DNA from: an uncultured Moraxella sp.
GTDB lineage: Bacteria > Pseudomonadota > Gammaproteobacteria > Pseudomonadales > Moraxellaceae
Direction of reading: 5' to 3'
DNA: 47,111 bases
NCBI GenBank assembly: GCA_937975585.1
Contig: CALJUC010000291.1
Span: 1 to 47,111, forward strand
Positions 27,801-34,794 of this stretch are shown piece by piece. The notes under the pieces are model-generated. The model did not search any database. It worked only from the letters and a program-made list of their open reading frames with translations, and was not told the origin of the DNA. The position numbers and the translations under genes were made by a program. How positions within the stretch are numbered: position 1 is the stretch's first letter; each line of letters begins with the position of its first letter.

Positions 27801-28630
27801 AGCATTTTGCAATTCCACTGGTACAGATTGAGCGCGTGGTACGGGTCAATGCCGAAACCATTTACCAGTTCCATGCCTCAGATGCGCCAACGTTAGAAAT
27901 CGAAGGCGAGGACTATCGTTTACGCTACCTCAATCAAATCTTGTATGCCAGCGACCCGCTTGACTCAGTGCGTCAACAGTCGATGAGCGTGCCGGTAATT
28001 ATTGTTCGTAGCGAATCAGGTCAACGTATGGCATTGCAAGTCGATGCCTTGGCAGGTTCGCGTATCGAAGTTGTAGTCAAACCGCTTGGTCGACAGTTAT
28101 CGCATATCGCCGGTATCTCAGCGGCCACCATTATGGGTGATGGCTCGGTGATGCTGATCCTAGATTTGATTGCCTTGATGCGTAACGTCAGTGCGGTCGT
28201 CAAAGTCGAGCAACGCAAAAAATCATTGCCAAGTCAGCCAGCTAGCCGTAAGCAAGTTGTGTTAATTGTGGATGACTCGGTGACAGTCCGTAAAGTGACC
28301 TCGCGCTTACTTGAGCGTAGTGGTTATGAGACCTATGTCGCGACCGATGGTATTGATGCCCTAGAAAAACTTCAAGAACTGACCCCAGACTTGATGCTCT
28401 TGGATATTGAGATGCCTCGTATGGATGGTTTTGAGTTGGCCAACCAAATCCGTCATACCAAGCGCTTAGAGAAGTTACCGATTATCATGATTACCTCACG
28501 TACGGGTGAAAAACACCGTGAGCGAGCGATGAGTATTGGCGTCAATGCGTACATGGGCAAACCGTTCCAAGAGCAGGCATTGTTGACAAATATAGCGCGC
28601 TTGGTTCACCAGCAAGCCCCACAAACATAG
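21854..28630 (+). CDS. chpA: Giant multi-phosphotransfer chemotaxis kinase ChpA
   Basis: This is the central kinase of the Pil-Chp pathway (2258 residues; Pseudomonas ChpA is about 2470). Histidine phosphotransfer domains with a canonical FHTLKG/HTLRG/HTIKG core are centred on H679, H888, H1049 and H1510. A fifth, around V1323 (FVNLTGGAALVG), has lost the histidine and lysine. An N-terminal repeat at H52 (LHQMAGAL) keeps His but lacks the Lys. The kinase core follows: dimerisation helices, N box LRNAIDHG (N1839), G1 LSDDGRGI, G2 SGRGVGMDV, then a CheW-like domain and a C-terminal receiver with D2184. Residues ~550-660 are acidic linker. AGGA precedes ATG 21854. The chpB gene follows after 14 bases. 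Confidence 0.96.
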   Translation: MSTQRTLIALDWLMPVLQDEFDLIERTLQSRQFFEAAHDASIDWPVITQALHQMAGALTLTNQPALALLATKLEEVAIAVSEEAIQPASAYAILQGSRLLRYEIGQLQRKQQRHNAWLLTRIDYLNTLLSDPKLTEHERQRLLLSDTNGNTITMTANGDLSGETGLPLFDALVLPPHSDAQTYQPDELTKLWRYHSLQLFKQRQNDADSLMGLTDIADFLACQSLSLAKRQLWQLTSLWLNSQALNETPKPEDYATLLGQLEETLMAEDDTTLTVSLAQLAVDVLLQLAALSQQSEPAKSLLITMDLAHESVKASLFSQILADLEQAIFRVQQPNQLLSLLTKVQASLSNRGWVFYEQQLAQVITDAQMMVEDASLADSMGWQVERQLQDLYSQLLQTAKTLENQIGLSRFAYAADPEQEALRFTRIALEQVKHAFNQYVQTHQLSALDVNEQLVEMVQVFGSLGLAESQTLMEQLRLLIARLHEHNIEVLSWEATDAIAEMIARFELFLDHLSYQHIDETLLTQTQTQLNRANELLSDLIDQPLAHTDVVAPQKVYGADTLVYDDEGERQIANDVMEDDASDETTDDSTAPVAVPTDSIDSEAVSHQTVAAPVLLSDAYLAAQASLKADDYGFADADIQEIFSEEAEEVFAELDNQLPVWQADHQDMIALKEIRRGFHTLKGSGRMVGALQFGETAWAVENLLNRVLDGTLPVTDELVGFIIHTRQQLPTLLADFNQQQAPSIDPAIIVLQAQNLLAKQPLNQGVPSAVAPSVQDSVTTPVENDVMAPESDELDLITSSSAPVASETTVVPSAMADVHLSQQALPDVIQQAYDALPSVADQVLDADVQEIYVEEAQEVMDTITPLYQAWQNKTDDKQALKEIRRGFHTLKGSGRIVGANQLGELAWAMENLLNQVLDHNLAISDSIVRLIGDVISAFPDLIQYFADNRQNYPDTIKQWQAFANVYAKQQGDAVSYPLGSYPLSDMPHADSEPSMVAPATVETEGTTHPRDEVFIEEAEEILASISKFISQAYLEAPVDISDDLVRAFHTLRGGAALSEFQRIQVVSATLEDSLAELMREEIALVDVQLDILTHAKDLLQQYLQDYQTQGIVQLQPEDNAQIAEIEQQLLSVLDTERTPHIVTVRELLALDIDALLDSEQTLSEITSFDEQEVIAYATVREQQAEKLANASMSMSYLVLPEALQTAYTRLMQYPSFAKDGQIISLLIKLHEQLINLFDTIAAGLQVRLDNHPIDQLLQLLAERKYLTDMATIDYEAIDVDVELLEIFIAESMLQRTRVRQSLNQWQNNLTNLEATRELQRYFVNLTGGAALVGIRSMTELAKRGSLLYQAISEQKIASDPEIAQIMQRMHETVTAQFQQIRQHNRSFFADNFVEQLDGILRQELSTHDLVPDVPLIVEGDLDEIGINNELEGADTLESNRHDPMYVQEIINNFEQRRLETWLGHEPDPDILTVFLEEAKELVDSSSQHLQAFRSNTNDIAALQALQRELHTIKGGARMVGTESVATLAHEMETIYEELGSRRKPATRMVGNLLAACHDWLANALIVLESVYNPKEPTALIRALQDFSKNPDSLKEVPVVSLAPQLEQIDIYRSSLDAEEQKTRDLSVMPQMLGNFEQEQEQTNLNAEMLRISASLMERMINLSGESAINRARIEMGISSLSHSLEEMEATVQRLADQLRRMETELEIQILAQIGDEHDDEGEFDPLEMDQYSALNQLSKSLSESASDLLDIKSTMLERTRDTENLLLQLSRTQTELQESLMDSRTVPFSRITPRLQRIARQTSMELGKTVELRIINDDGEIDRNILERITSPLEHMLRNAIDHGIERTQERLELNKPRSGMITLEVVREGGEIVIHLSDDGRGINVDAVRNKAIEQKLIAANDTSLKPLDIMQYIFNAGLSTAKSVSQISGRGVGMDVVQSEVKQLGGTVLVDSERGKGSRFTMRLPLTVAVSDALVVRAADKHFAIPLVQIERVVRVNAETIYQFHASDAPTLEIEGEDYRLRYLNQILYASDPLDSVRQQSMSVPVIIVRSESGQRMALQVDALAGSRIEVVVKPLGRQLSHIAGISAATIMGDGSVMLILDLIALMRNVSAVVKVEQRKKSLPSQPASRKQVVLIVDDSVTVRKVTSRLLERSGYETYVATDGIDALEKLQELTPDLMLLDIEMPRMDGFELANQIRHTKRLEKLPIIMITSRTGEKHRERAMSIGVNAYMGKPFQEQALLTNIARLVHQQAPQT

Positions 28631-28644
28631 GGATAAAACTTAAG

Positions 28645-29742
28645 GTGACAAGTGTGCAACCCGTTCAACCAAAATTGCGTATCATTGTAGTCGCAGAGCA
28701 AACCCAGCAACGTTTGGCCTTTAGTGATACCATTCAAAGCTGGGGGTATGAGTTGTTAGCCTGTGTCACGAGTAACCAACTGACCCCGGAGCATTTTAAG
28801 CAAGACGCCGATGTGTGGCTCGTGGATAGTGAGCAAGACTATGCCATTATCCAAGAAATAGATAGCAAGGCAAACCCAACGACTGACAGGGAGCCAACCA
28901 GTCTCAACCAAACGACCACTTCGGCCAATCTATATATCAATACAGATAACGGTAAAACAAGTGGTAGTACAAGACTGCGCAGCTTACCAAAAGCCGTGGT
29001 ATTGGTTGGTTTTTTAACCGCGCCGTATCTTAATGAAAGCCAGCCTTACGCCAAGTGGCAACGCCAACTAAAACGTAAGCTTGCGGATAGTTTGGGGAAG
29101 CCAGAGTTACTCGAGGCTATGAATACACCACGTCCTGAGATGCGTAACTGGCAGTATGTCGTATTGCTTGGGGCATCGATGGGTGGCCCATTGGCGGTTA
29201 AAGAGTTTTTAGATAATTTGCCCTCCGAGCTGCCGGTGGCGATATTATTGGCGCAACACTTTAACGAAGGCATGCTCAATAGCTTACCCCGGATTTTAAA
29301 CCGTCATAATACTTGGCGCTGTGACGTGATTTATAGTACGCAGCCTTTAATCACAGGGCGTTGTCTGATAGCACCGGTTCAACAATCTATCGTATGTGAC
29401 TCAACCGGGCGTGTGATTTTCCTGTCGCATGGGTGGGCAAGCGGCTATCAGCCTTGTATTAGCCAGTTATTATCAAACTGCAGTGAGGTATTTGGTAATA
29501 ACTTGGTGCATATTATCTTCTCCGGTATGGGGGATGATGGTAGTGATATGGCAGAGAAGGCCAAACAAAATGGTAGTCAGATTTGGGCGCAACGTCCGGA
29601 CTCTAGTACCTGTGAGAGCCAACCGCAAAGTATGATTGATACAGGTTTTGTCGATTTGATTGACACGCCTAAGGGATTGGCTGAAGCGCTAGTGAAGTTA
29701 TGCAAGCGGTCTGGCGCGAAGGTCACATCCACCTTATCATGA
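28645..29742 (+). CDS. chpB: CheB-type methylesterase ChpB
   Basis: This protein-glutamate methylesterase opposes PilK on the receptor PilJ. The C-terminal esterase domain has the catalytic Ser in LGASMGGP (S178), His in AQHFNEGM (H205) and Asp in FSGMGDDGSD (D298). The N-terminal ~110 residues resemble a receiver fold but lack a clear acidic pocket and phospho-Asp motif, so control by phosphorylation is doubtful. Two GTG starts are possible: 28645 (AGGGA 11 bases ahead) and 28654 (AAGG 8 bases ahead). The gene is 14 bases downstream of chpA. Confidence 0.92.
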   Translation: MTSVQPVQPKLRIIVVAEQTQQRLAFSDTIQSWGYELLACVTSNQLTPEHFKQDADVWLVDSEQDYAIIQEIDSKANPTTDREPTSLNQTTTSANLYINTDNGKTSGSTRLRSLPKAVVLVGFLTAPYLNESQPYAKWQRQLKRKLADSLGKPELLEAMNTPRPEMRNWQYVVLLGASMGGPLAVKEFLDNLPSELPVAILLAQHFNEGMLNSLPRILNRHNTWRCDVIYSTQPLITGRCLIAPVQQSIVCDSTGRVIFLSHGWASGYQPCISQLLSNCSEVFGNNLVHIIFSGMGDDGSDMAEKAKQNGSQIWAQRPDSSTCESQPQSMIDTGFVDLIDTPKGLAEALVKLCKRSGAKVTSTLS

Positions 29743-29812
29743 TGATGGGTAAAGTTGTCAGCGCATCGGTAGGATTTATTAAAGCATTTTGATATAAATA
29801 ATTGAGACAGGT

Positions 29813-30364
29813 ATGGTAACTAAAGTAAAAAGCATCTTAGCGCAAAAAGAAGATCTAGAGATTTTGAGTGTGACAACCGGTCAGCTTGATATTGCGATCA
29901 TTCCGGTGGTGGGCGCACCAAGCTGGATCGTACCGCAGTCGCTTATCTTATCTGTCGAGCCTTATACCGAGCGTGTATGGACATTGTTGTGGCAATCGCA
30001 AGACGTGGTGGTGTACCATCTATTCCCTAAAGAGGCACAACCCGATAATATTGTAATTTTAGAGAGTATTACCGATGTGTATCGTATCGGATTACAAATT
30101 CAAGGCGATATCAGCTATCATTCGACGCGAATTGTTGATTTAAAAGATGTTGATGATGAAACTTATCAACAAACTTTGCAGGCGCAATACCCACAGGCGC
30201 TTGAAGCCATCAATGCAAACTTGAATGGTAATGACAAAGACGAATATCTACCGCAGTTTTTACAGCAAAGCTATGTGTATCAGCCGGTAATGTTTGACGG
30301 ACAAATTTACATCGTGCCGGATGTGGATAAATTATCGCACTTTTTAGTAGATTTGGATGGCTAA
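29813..30364 (+). CDS. CheW-like protein in the ChpC position
   Basis: The 183-residue protein is soluble, without signal peptide or membrane helix. The middle part (about 38-110) resembles a CheW domain: a hydrophobic WIVPQSLILSVEPY strand pair, VVVYHLFP, then IVILESITDVYRIGLQIQGD. An acidic region near 140-150 and a second strand-rich segment (YVYQPVMFDGQIYIVPDV) follow. It lies 70 bases after chpB on the same strand, where Pseudomonas has chpC, a second CheW-like coupler. The position and fold pattern support ChpC; the sequence is divergent, so I leave the symbol empty. A 6-bp inverted repeat CCTTAG/CTAAGG (30394-30408) follows the stop without a T-run. Confidence 0.65.
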   Translation: MVTKVKSILAQKEDLEILSVTTGQLDIAIIPVVGAPSWIVPQSLILSVEPYTERVWTLLWQSQDVVVYHLFPKEAQPDNIVILESITDVYRIGLQIQGDISYHSTRIVDLKDVDDETYQQTLQAQYPQALEAINANLNGNDKDEYLPQFLQQSYVYQPVMFDGQIYIVPDVDKLSHFLVDLDG

Positions 30365-30515
30365 AGGGTGGTAATAGATTAAACGCGCATACCCCTTAGC
30401 ACCTAAGGTATGATGATAATAATAAAAATCAACTTACAGATGACTAATAATTTTAACCGTAAGTGTAATAGCAAGTTTGATAATAATTTTTTTCAATCAA
30501 TAATAAGGTAAAGCG

Positions 30516-31073
30516 ATGGCATTATTTCCGGCGAGTGAACGCCCACAATCGATTCAGCCACATGGTGTGGCCAAATGGTCATTAGCGGTCAGAATTTTTC
30601 ACTGGATTAGCGTGTTGCTACTAATTATCACTTGGGCAATGATAGAACTAAATGATGATGCCAGCACCGATAGCTATTTTGATTTGCACAAGGCATTTGG
30701 GCTAAGCGTACTGTTTTGGACGCTTGGACGTATCATTAGCCGTGTGTTGACCAAAGCACCCTTTACCATTCCTATGCCAAAATGGCAAACCGGCATCTCG
30801 CATTTGACCCATGCTGCACTATATTTTTTATTATTGGCGATGCCGTTAGCGGGTTGGTTATCGATCATGTACGATGGTGATGCCGTCAATTTCTTTGGCT
30901 TATTCACCATCCCAAATTTTGTGGGTGAAAATAGCGATATGGCAAACTGGCTTGAAGATGCGCATAAAGACTGGTTATGGCCGCTACTGTTGGGCTTTAC
31001 TGGACTGCACGTGGCAGGCGCGTTATATCACCAGTTTATCCAAAAAGATAATCTGATATCACGTATGCGTTAA
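30516..31073 (+). CDS. Cytochrome b561
   Basis: This four-helix inner-membrane di-haem b cytochrome belongs to the bacterial b561/CybB family, which passes electrons from ubiquinol to acceptors such as superoxide. Candidate haem ligands are H29 (RIFHWISV), H58 (DLHKAFG), H96/H99 (SHLTHAALYF) and H165 or H172 (GLHVAGALYH). The 185 residues fit the family. The start ATG follows an AAGG motif. It is preceded by a 151-base AT-rich gap, so it likely has its own promoter. Confidence 0.92.
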   Translation: MALFPASERPQSIQPHGVAKWSLAVRIFHWISVLLLIITWAMIELNDDASTDSYFDLHKAFGLSVLFWTLGRIISRVLTKAPFTIPMPKWQTGISHLTHAALYFLLLAMPLAGWLSIMYDGDAVNFFGLFTIPNFVGENSDMANWLEDAHKDWLWPLLLGFTGLHVAGALYHQFIQKDNLISRMR

Positions 31074-31088
31074 GGCGAAGTTCTTCAT

Positions 31089-31120
31089 AAAAAAGCCCAA
31101 ATCAATGATTTGGGCTTTTT
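31089..31120. terminator. Bidirectional terminator between the b561 gene and minE
   Basis: AAAAGCCCAAATCA and TGATTTGGGCTTTT (within 31089-31120) are perfect inverted copies flanked by A- and T-runs. The element serves the two converging transcripts. Confidence 0.88.
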
Positions 31121-31158
31121 GTATGTCATTATAACGTATGGGAAAAATCATACAGCCA

Positions 31159-31434
31159 TTAGCGGCGATCCGGTAAGCTGATGTTCATTTCCAATACTTC
31201 CATATTGGCTTCCGCGTGATGCTGAATATTGACATCATCCACGTTTACACCTGATACGTAGTTATTGACAATCGCCAAAATCTCACGTTTCATTTTTTCG
31301 ATACGTTCCGGGGTCAAACGGTTATGCAAGCGGTTTTCACTAGCCACGATGACTTTTAGACGTTCAGCTGCGGTATTCGCGCTACTTGATTTTGGCTCAC
31401 TGCCAAATAAACTACTCCAGAATCCTTTTTTCAT
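31159..31434 (-). CDS. minE: Cell division topological specificity factor MinE
   Basis: MinE stimulates MinD ATPase activity and drives the pole-to-pole oscillation that keeps MinCD away from midcell. The 91 residues begin with a membrane-targeting stretch containing FWSSLFG. The MinD-binding helix follows (AAERLKVIVASENR), then RLTPERIEKMKREILAIVNNY and the beta-rich dimer domain ending in MEVLEMNISLPDR. It starts 3 bases after the minD stop, so they are translationally coupled. Confidence 0.97.
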   Translation of the reverse strand: MKKGFWSSLFGSEPKSSSANTAAERLKVIVASENRLHNRLTPERIEKMKREILAIVNNYVSGVNVDDVNIQHHAEANMEVLEMNISLPDRR

Positions 31435-31437
31435 GAC

Positions 31438-32250
31438 TTAACCCCCAAACCAACGTTGTAAGAAGCTTTTCTTTTTGACTTCAATATGACGGTATGGACG
31501 TTCTTCACCCAAAAAGCGTGATACCATATCATCATAGGTTTGACCGGCTTTCGACTCTTTGTTTAGAATCACGGGCTCACCTTGGTTCGATGCTTCAAGC
31601 ACGCTATCACTTTCTGGAATGACACCTAATAGTGGCACTTTTAGAATATCATTTGAAATACTGTGAATATCCATCATTTCGCCACGCTCAGCGCGGTCAG
31701 CATTGTAGCGGTTAATCACCAAATGCTCACGTACCGAACCCAAGCCTTCTTCGACTTTTTTGGTACGGCTTTGCAAAATACCGATAATACGGTCAGAGTC
31801 GCGCACCGATGAAATTTCTGGATTGGTGACGATGATAGCCTCATCAGCGTAATACATGGCCAATTGTGCGCCACGCTCGATACCCGCCGGTGAATCACAC
31901 ACGATATAGTCAAACTGTTTTGACAGCTCTTCGATAACTTCTTTGACACCTTCATCAGTCAACGCGTCTTTATCGCGCGTTTGACTGGCAGGTAGGATAA
32001 ATAAGTTACTCAGTTGTTTATCTTTGACCAAGGCTTGTGATAGACGGGCATTGCCACTAATCACATCAACGAAGTCATAGACGATACGATTTTCACAACC
32101 CATAATCAGGTCAAGGTTACGCAAGCCCACGTCAAAGTCAATGATCACGGTTTTGTAACCGCGTAATGCCAACCCGGTGGCAAATGAGGCACTGGTCGTG
32201 GTTTTGCCCACGCCACCTTTTCCTGAAGTAACGACAACAATTTTTGCCAC
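31438..32250 (-). CDS. minD: Septum site-determining ATPase MinD
   Basis: This is a membrane-associated deviant-Walker ATPase that recruits MinC. It has KGGVGKTT at 11-18 with the signature lysines K11 and K16, DFDVGLRNLDLIMG, DSPAGIERGA and a C-terminal amphipathic membrane helix (KKSFLQRWFGG). The length of 270 aa is normal. It lies 223 bases downstream of minC, a larger gap than usual. That gap contains a 6-bp palindrome (CTTATC 32335-32340 with GATAAG 32347-32352), so minDE may also have its own promoter. Confidence 0.98.
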   Translation of the reverse strand: MAKIVVVTSGKGGVGKTTTSASFATGLALRGYKTVIIDFDVGLRNLDLIMGCENRIVYDFVDVISGNARLSQALVKDKQLSNLFILPASQTRDKDALTDEGVKEVIEELSKQFDYIVCDSPAGIERGAQLAMYYADEAIIVTNPEISSVRDSDRIIGILQSRTKKVEEGLGSVREHLVINRYNADRAERGEMMDIHSISNDILKVPLLGVIPESDSVLEASNQGEPVILNKESKAGQTYDDMVSRFLGEERPYRHIEVKKKSFLQRWFGG

Positions 32251-32473
32251 GCGGCATACTCCTATTGAGACAAATAAGCTCGTCCACCCTTGGACCAGCC
32301 ATGTTAAATAATATGGTTAAATACAAACGGTTAGCTTATCTAATATGATAAGACCAAACGTTAGTGTAGCATAAAATACCAATAAATCTGCAACTAGCCC
32401 GTCATTGTTAGGCGTAAAATGCGCCGTAATACGCAAATAACACTAAATATATTCAAAAGCTTATTGGATGTCC

Positions 32474-33478
32474 TTATTGGGTGTCTAGGTGTTCAAATAC
32501 CAAGCCCTCACCATCCACATAACTAACTTGTACGGCTTGGTTAATAAATTCGGTTGGGATATTTTCTTTTAAACAATACGTACCAGCCACCGATACCAGT
32601 GATGGATTAAATTTTAAACAAAAAATCTTGGCGTTTTGATCGCCTGTTGCCCCAGCCACTAAGCGGCCTTCGGCTTTGCCATACACGTGCAAGCTATAAT
32701 CAGTGATGGCTTCAGCCCCAGCATTAATGCTTTTGGTCAAAATCAAATCGCCACCGACATGGTTAATACTTTGGCCAGAGCGTAAAATCTGGTTATGTAC
32801 CAAGTCACCTTCCACATGTGAGCCAATCAGTGAGGTATGATGGGTATCAATCGTGAGTTTGGTATTATCTGGTACGGGTGCACTGGTTTTGGTTTCATCG
32901 GCTTTGACCGGTGCTGTCGTTTCGATGTTAGGTTTTACAATTGTTTCTGAACTAGATACAGTGCTAGCCTCACTCATACTAGGGTTCGTCACACTAGATT
33001 CAGCCCCGATGGTCGTTTTTGCTTTTGGGGTAGCGGGTTTGTGTTTACCATCAATACGTTGACCATCGACTGGGAAAATCGCAATATGCAATTTTTCCGC
33101 TTCTTCGTCCAATTCACCTGTCACCAAGCCAATCGGCTGAAGCCCTAACGCCCAAAGCCCATCCCAAAGGGCTTTAAGTTCAAGCAGTTCATCATAGCTA
33201 ACCACGACCGGCATCTTACTTTGGCGTTTTTGGCCAAGCTTAGCTTTGATATTTGCCAAGATGGTGTCAATGTCATTACCCTGAATATGTAAGCGGGTAA
33301 AGTTGAGCATCCGACCTGTAAAACGCACTTGCACAGCGGTAGGCTTAACGTCATTTACCGGTTGCGTATCGTTTGACAAAATAGCGGACGAAGTATCTGA
33401 TTTATCCATGGTGTTATCTGTGGTTGAATCGTCTGCATTCGGCGATGAAGAAGGGGTAGCTAGCGCAGTATCATACAT
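32474..33478 (-). CDS. minC: Septum site-determining protein MinC with long linkers
   Basis: MinC is the inhibitor of FtsZ assembly. An N-terminal domain (from VRFTGRMLNFTRLHIQG, ending near LVTGELDEEAEKLHIAIFPV) and a C-terminal beta-helical domain that binds MinD (SHVEGDLVHNQILRSGQSI, GGDLILTKSINAGAEAI, AGATGDQNAKIFCLKFNP) are clear. An unusual Ser/Thr/Ala/Pro-rich linker of about 70 residues joins them, and about 45 low-complexity residues precede the first domain. The total is 334 aa against 231 in E. coli. ATG 33478 is preferred over 33502, as an AGG lies about 10 bases upstream and nothing resembles a ribosome site at 33502. Confidence 0.95.
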   Translation of the reverse strand: MYDTALATPSSSPNADDSTTDNTMDKSDTSSAILSNDTQPVNDVKPTAVQVRFTGRMLNFTRLHIQGNDIDTILANIKAKLGQKRQSKMPVVVSYDELLELKALWDGLWALGLQPIGLVTGELDEEAEKLHIAIFPVDGQRIDGKHKPATPKAKTTIGAESSVTNPSMSEASTVSSSETIVKPNIETTAPVKADETKTSAPVPDNTKLTIDTHHTSLIGSHVEGDLVHNQILRSGQSINHVGGDLILTKSINAGAEAITDYSLHVYGKAEGRLVAGATGDQNAKIFCLKFNPSLVSVAGTYCLKENIPTEFINQAVQVSYVDGEGLVFEHLDTQ

Positions 33479-33628
33479 GATTAGATAACCTATCGTTGTC
33501 ATTTCGCAGCCATATTAACAACTATTTAACAAAACAACAACCTACGCGAAAGGCTTATCTAAGATCGTGTTTTCTTAGACAAATTTTCTGCGTGGTATCC
33601 CAAGAATTTTGCTAAAACAAGCCAAGAT

Positions 33629-34696
33629 TTAGCGTGTCTGAAAGGCGGCTTGGTGTTTCCATTGTTGGATTTTTACCTGCTCGGTCAAGGCAGTCAAGCT
33701 TTCATGGATGATAGAGCTGACTAAGGTTTCGAGCGCTGGACTGGTCGTGTCAAGTTGTGACAGTTGTGATGCTATTTGGCGGTAGATTTTATCCAGTTGG
33801 TCAGGTTGGGTGAGGTTTTGGCTGAGGGTTAAGGTCAGGTTTTCACCAATATGTTGTCCCAAGTTCATGAGTTGGCTTTCGATAAGGCTACCGGCAATCG
33901 GAATCATACGCAGCGCACGGCGTAGCTCAGGCGTATCCATCAATGCTTGCTGAATCGCGACCCCAACCTGCTCGGATAGGGCAGCGGCAAACGGTGCATG
34001 CCCAGAACCTGTGGTGTTTTTTACCAGTGGGGTGACCTCTTGTTGTAAGACTTCTAAAATGACTTGTTCAATCTCATCACGATGTTTATCAATAATTGAT
34101 TGGACGAGGTGACCATCGGTATGCTGTATCTCGGTGCGAATATTATCAATCGCGGTCAAAATTACCCGGTCAGAAATCTCTTCCATCACCACACCGTAAT
34201 AAAATTTGCCAGTTTTTAGCCATTTTTGTGGTAACACTTGATAGCCAAGTTGGTGCAAGCGATAACCAATGACCCCGGCACGCAATAGCCGTAAGGCGCG
34301 TAGCTGCGGCGCACAGCCTAACACCTCATACCAATGAATAAACGGGAAGAAAAACCAGCGATAGTGGGTTTTTCGGACAATGGCCATGACCCAACGCACC
34401 AGTAATTCGGCAATCAAATACAGCGTAAAAAACCCACTCACTGTCTTATAAATGGGGTGCCAGTTGGTGCGATATTCCATCAACCAACTGGTCGCATGGC
34501 CCCAATCAGCCATGTTGAGCATAAAGCTACTCATCAATAGCGCATCAACGCCCATCAATAGTAAGTCAATAATAATGAGTAATAACATTACAGCATCATA
34601 TGCCAATTGCCAACGACTTGGGCTAGGGATAGGACTTGGTTGATGACGCGGTTTTTGCGATTGAGAAGCGGGCGTAGAGGCGATGACAGTGGTCAT
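33629..34696 (-). CDS. Unrecognised membrane protein with voltage-sensor-like segment
   Basis: I do not recognise a named family. The 355-residue protein has a polar N-terminus, two membrane helices at about 35-60 and 90-110, a short helix pair with a basic LRALRLLRAGVIGYRLHQLG stretch resembling an S4/ion-channel helix, then a long soluble helical part (about 175-350). The frame is open from a TTG at 34723; ATG 34696 is preferred. It lies between minC and an acyltransferase gene on the same strand, with about 150 bases on the minC side and 98 on the other. Confidence 0.7.
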   Translation of the reverse strand: MTTVIASTPASQSQKPRHQPSPIPSPSRWQLAYDAVMLLLIIIDLLLMGVDALLMSSFMLNMADWGHATSWLMEYRTNWHPIYKTVSGFFTLYLIAELLVRWVMAIVRKTHYRWFFFPFIHWYEVLGCAPQLRALRLLRAGVIGYRLHQLGYQVLPQKWLKTGKFYYGVVMEEISDRVILTAIDNIRTEIQHTDGHLVQSIIDKHRDEIEQVILEVLQQEVTPLVKNTTGSGHAPFAAALSEQVGVAIQQALMDTPELRRALRMIPIAGSLIESQLMNLGQHIGENLTLTLSQNLTQPDQLDKIYRQIASQLSQLDTTSPALETLVSSIIHESLTALTEQVKIQQWKHQAAFQTR

Positions 34697-34794
34697 AAAG
34701 TTTTTTGGCTCGTTGTTTAACAATAAGTTTTAAGCATGGCAAAAAGCTCACTGTCAACATAATGATAACTAGACAATGAGCGTAAAACCTCGGA

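Noticed and set aside
27058..27861. 267-codon ORF opposite the ChpA kinase core
   Set aside because: It is the reverse image of the conserved ATPase region and has shadow-type composition.
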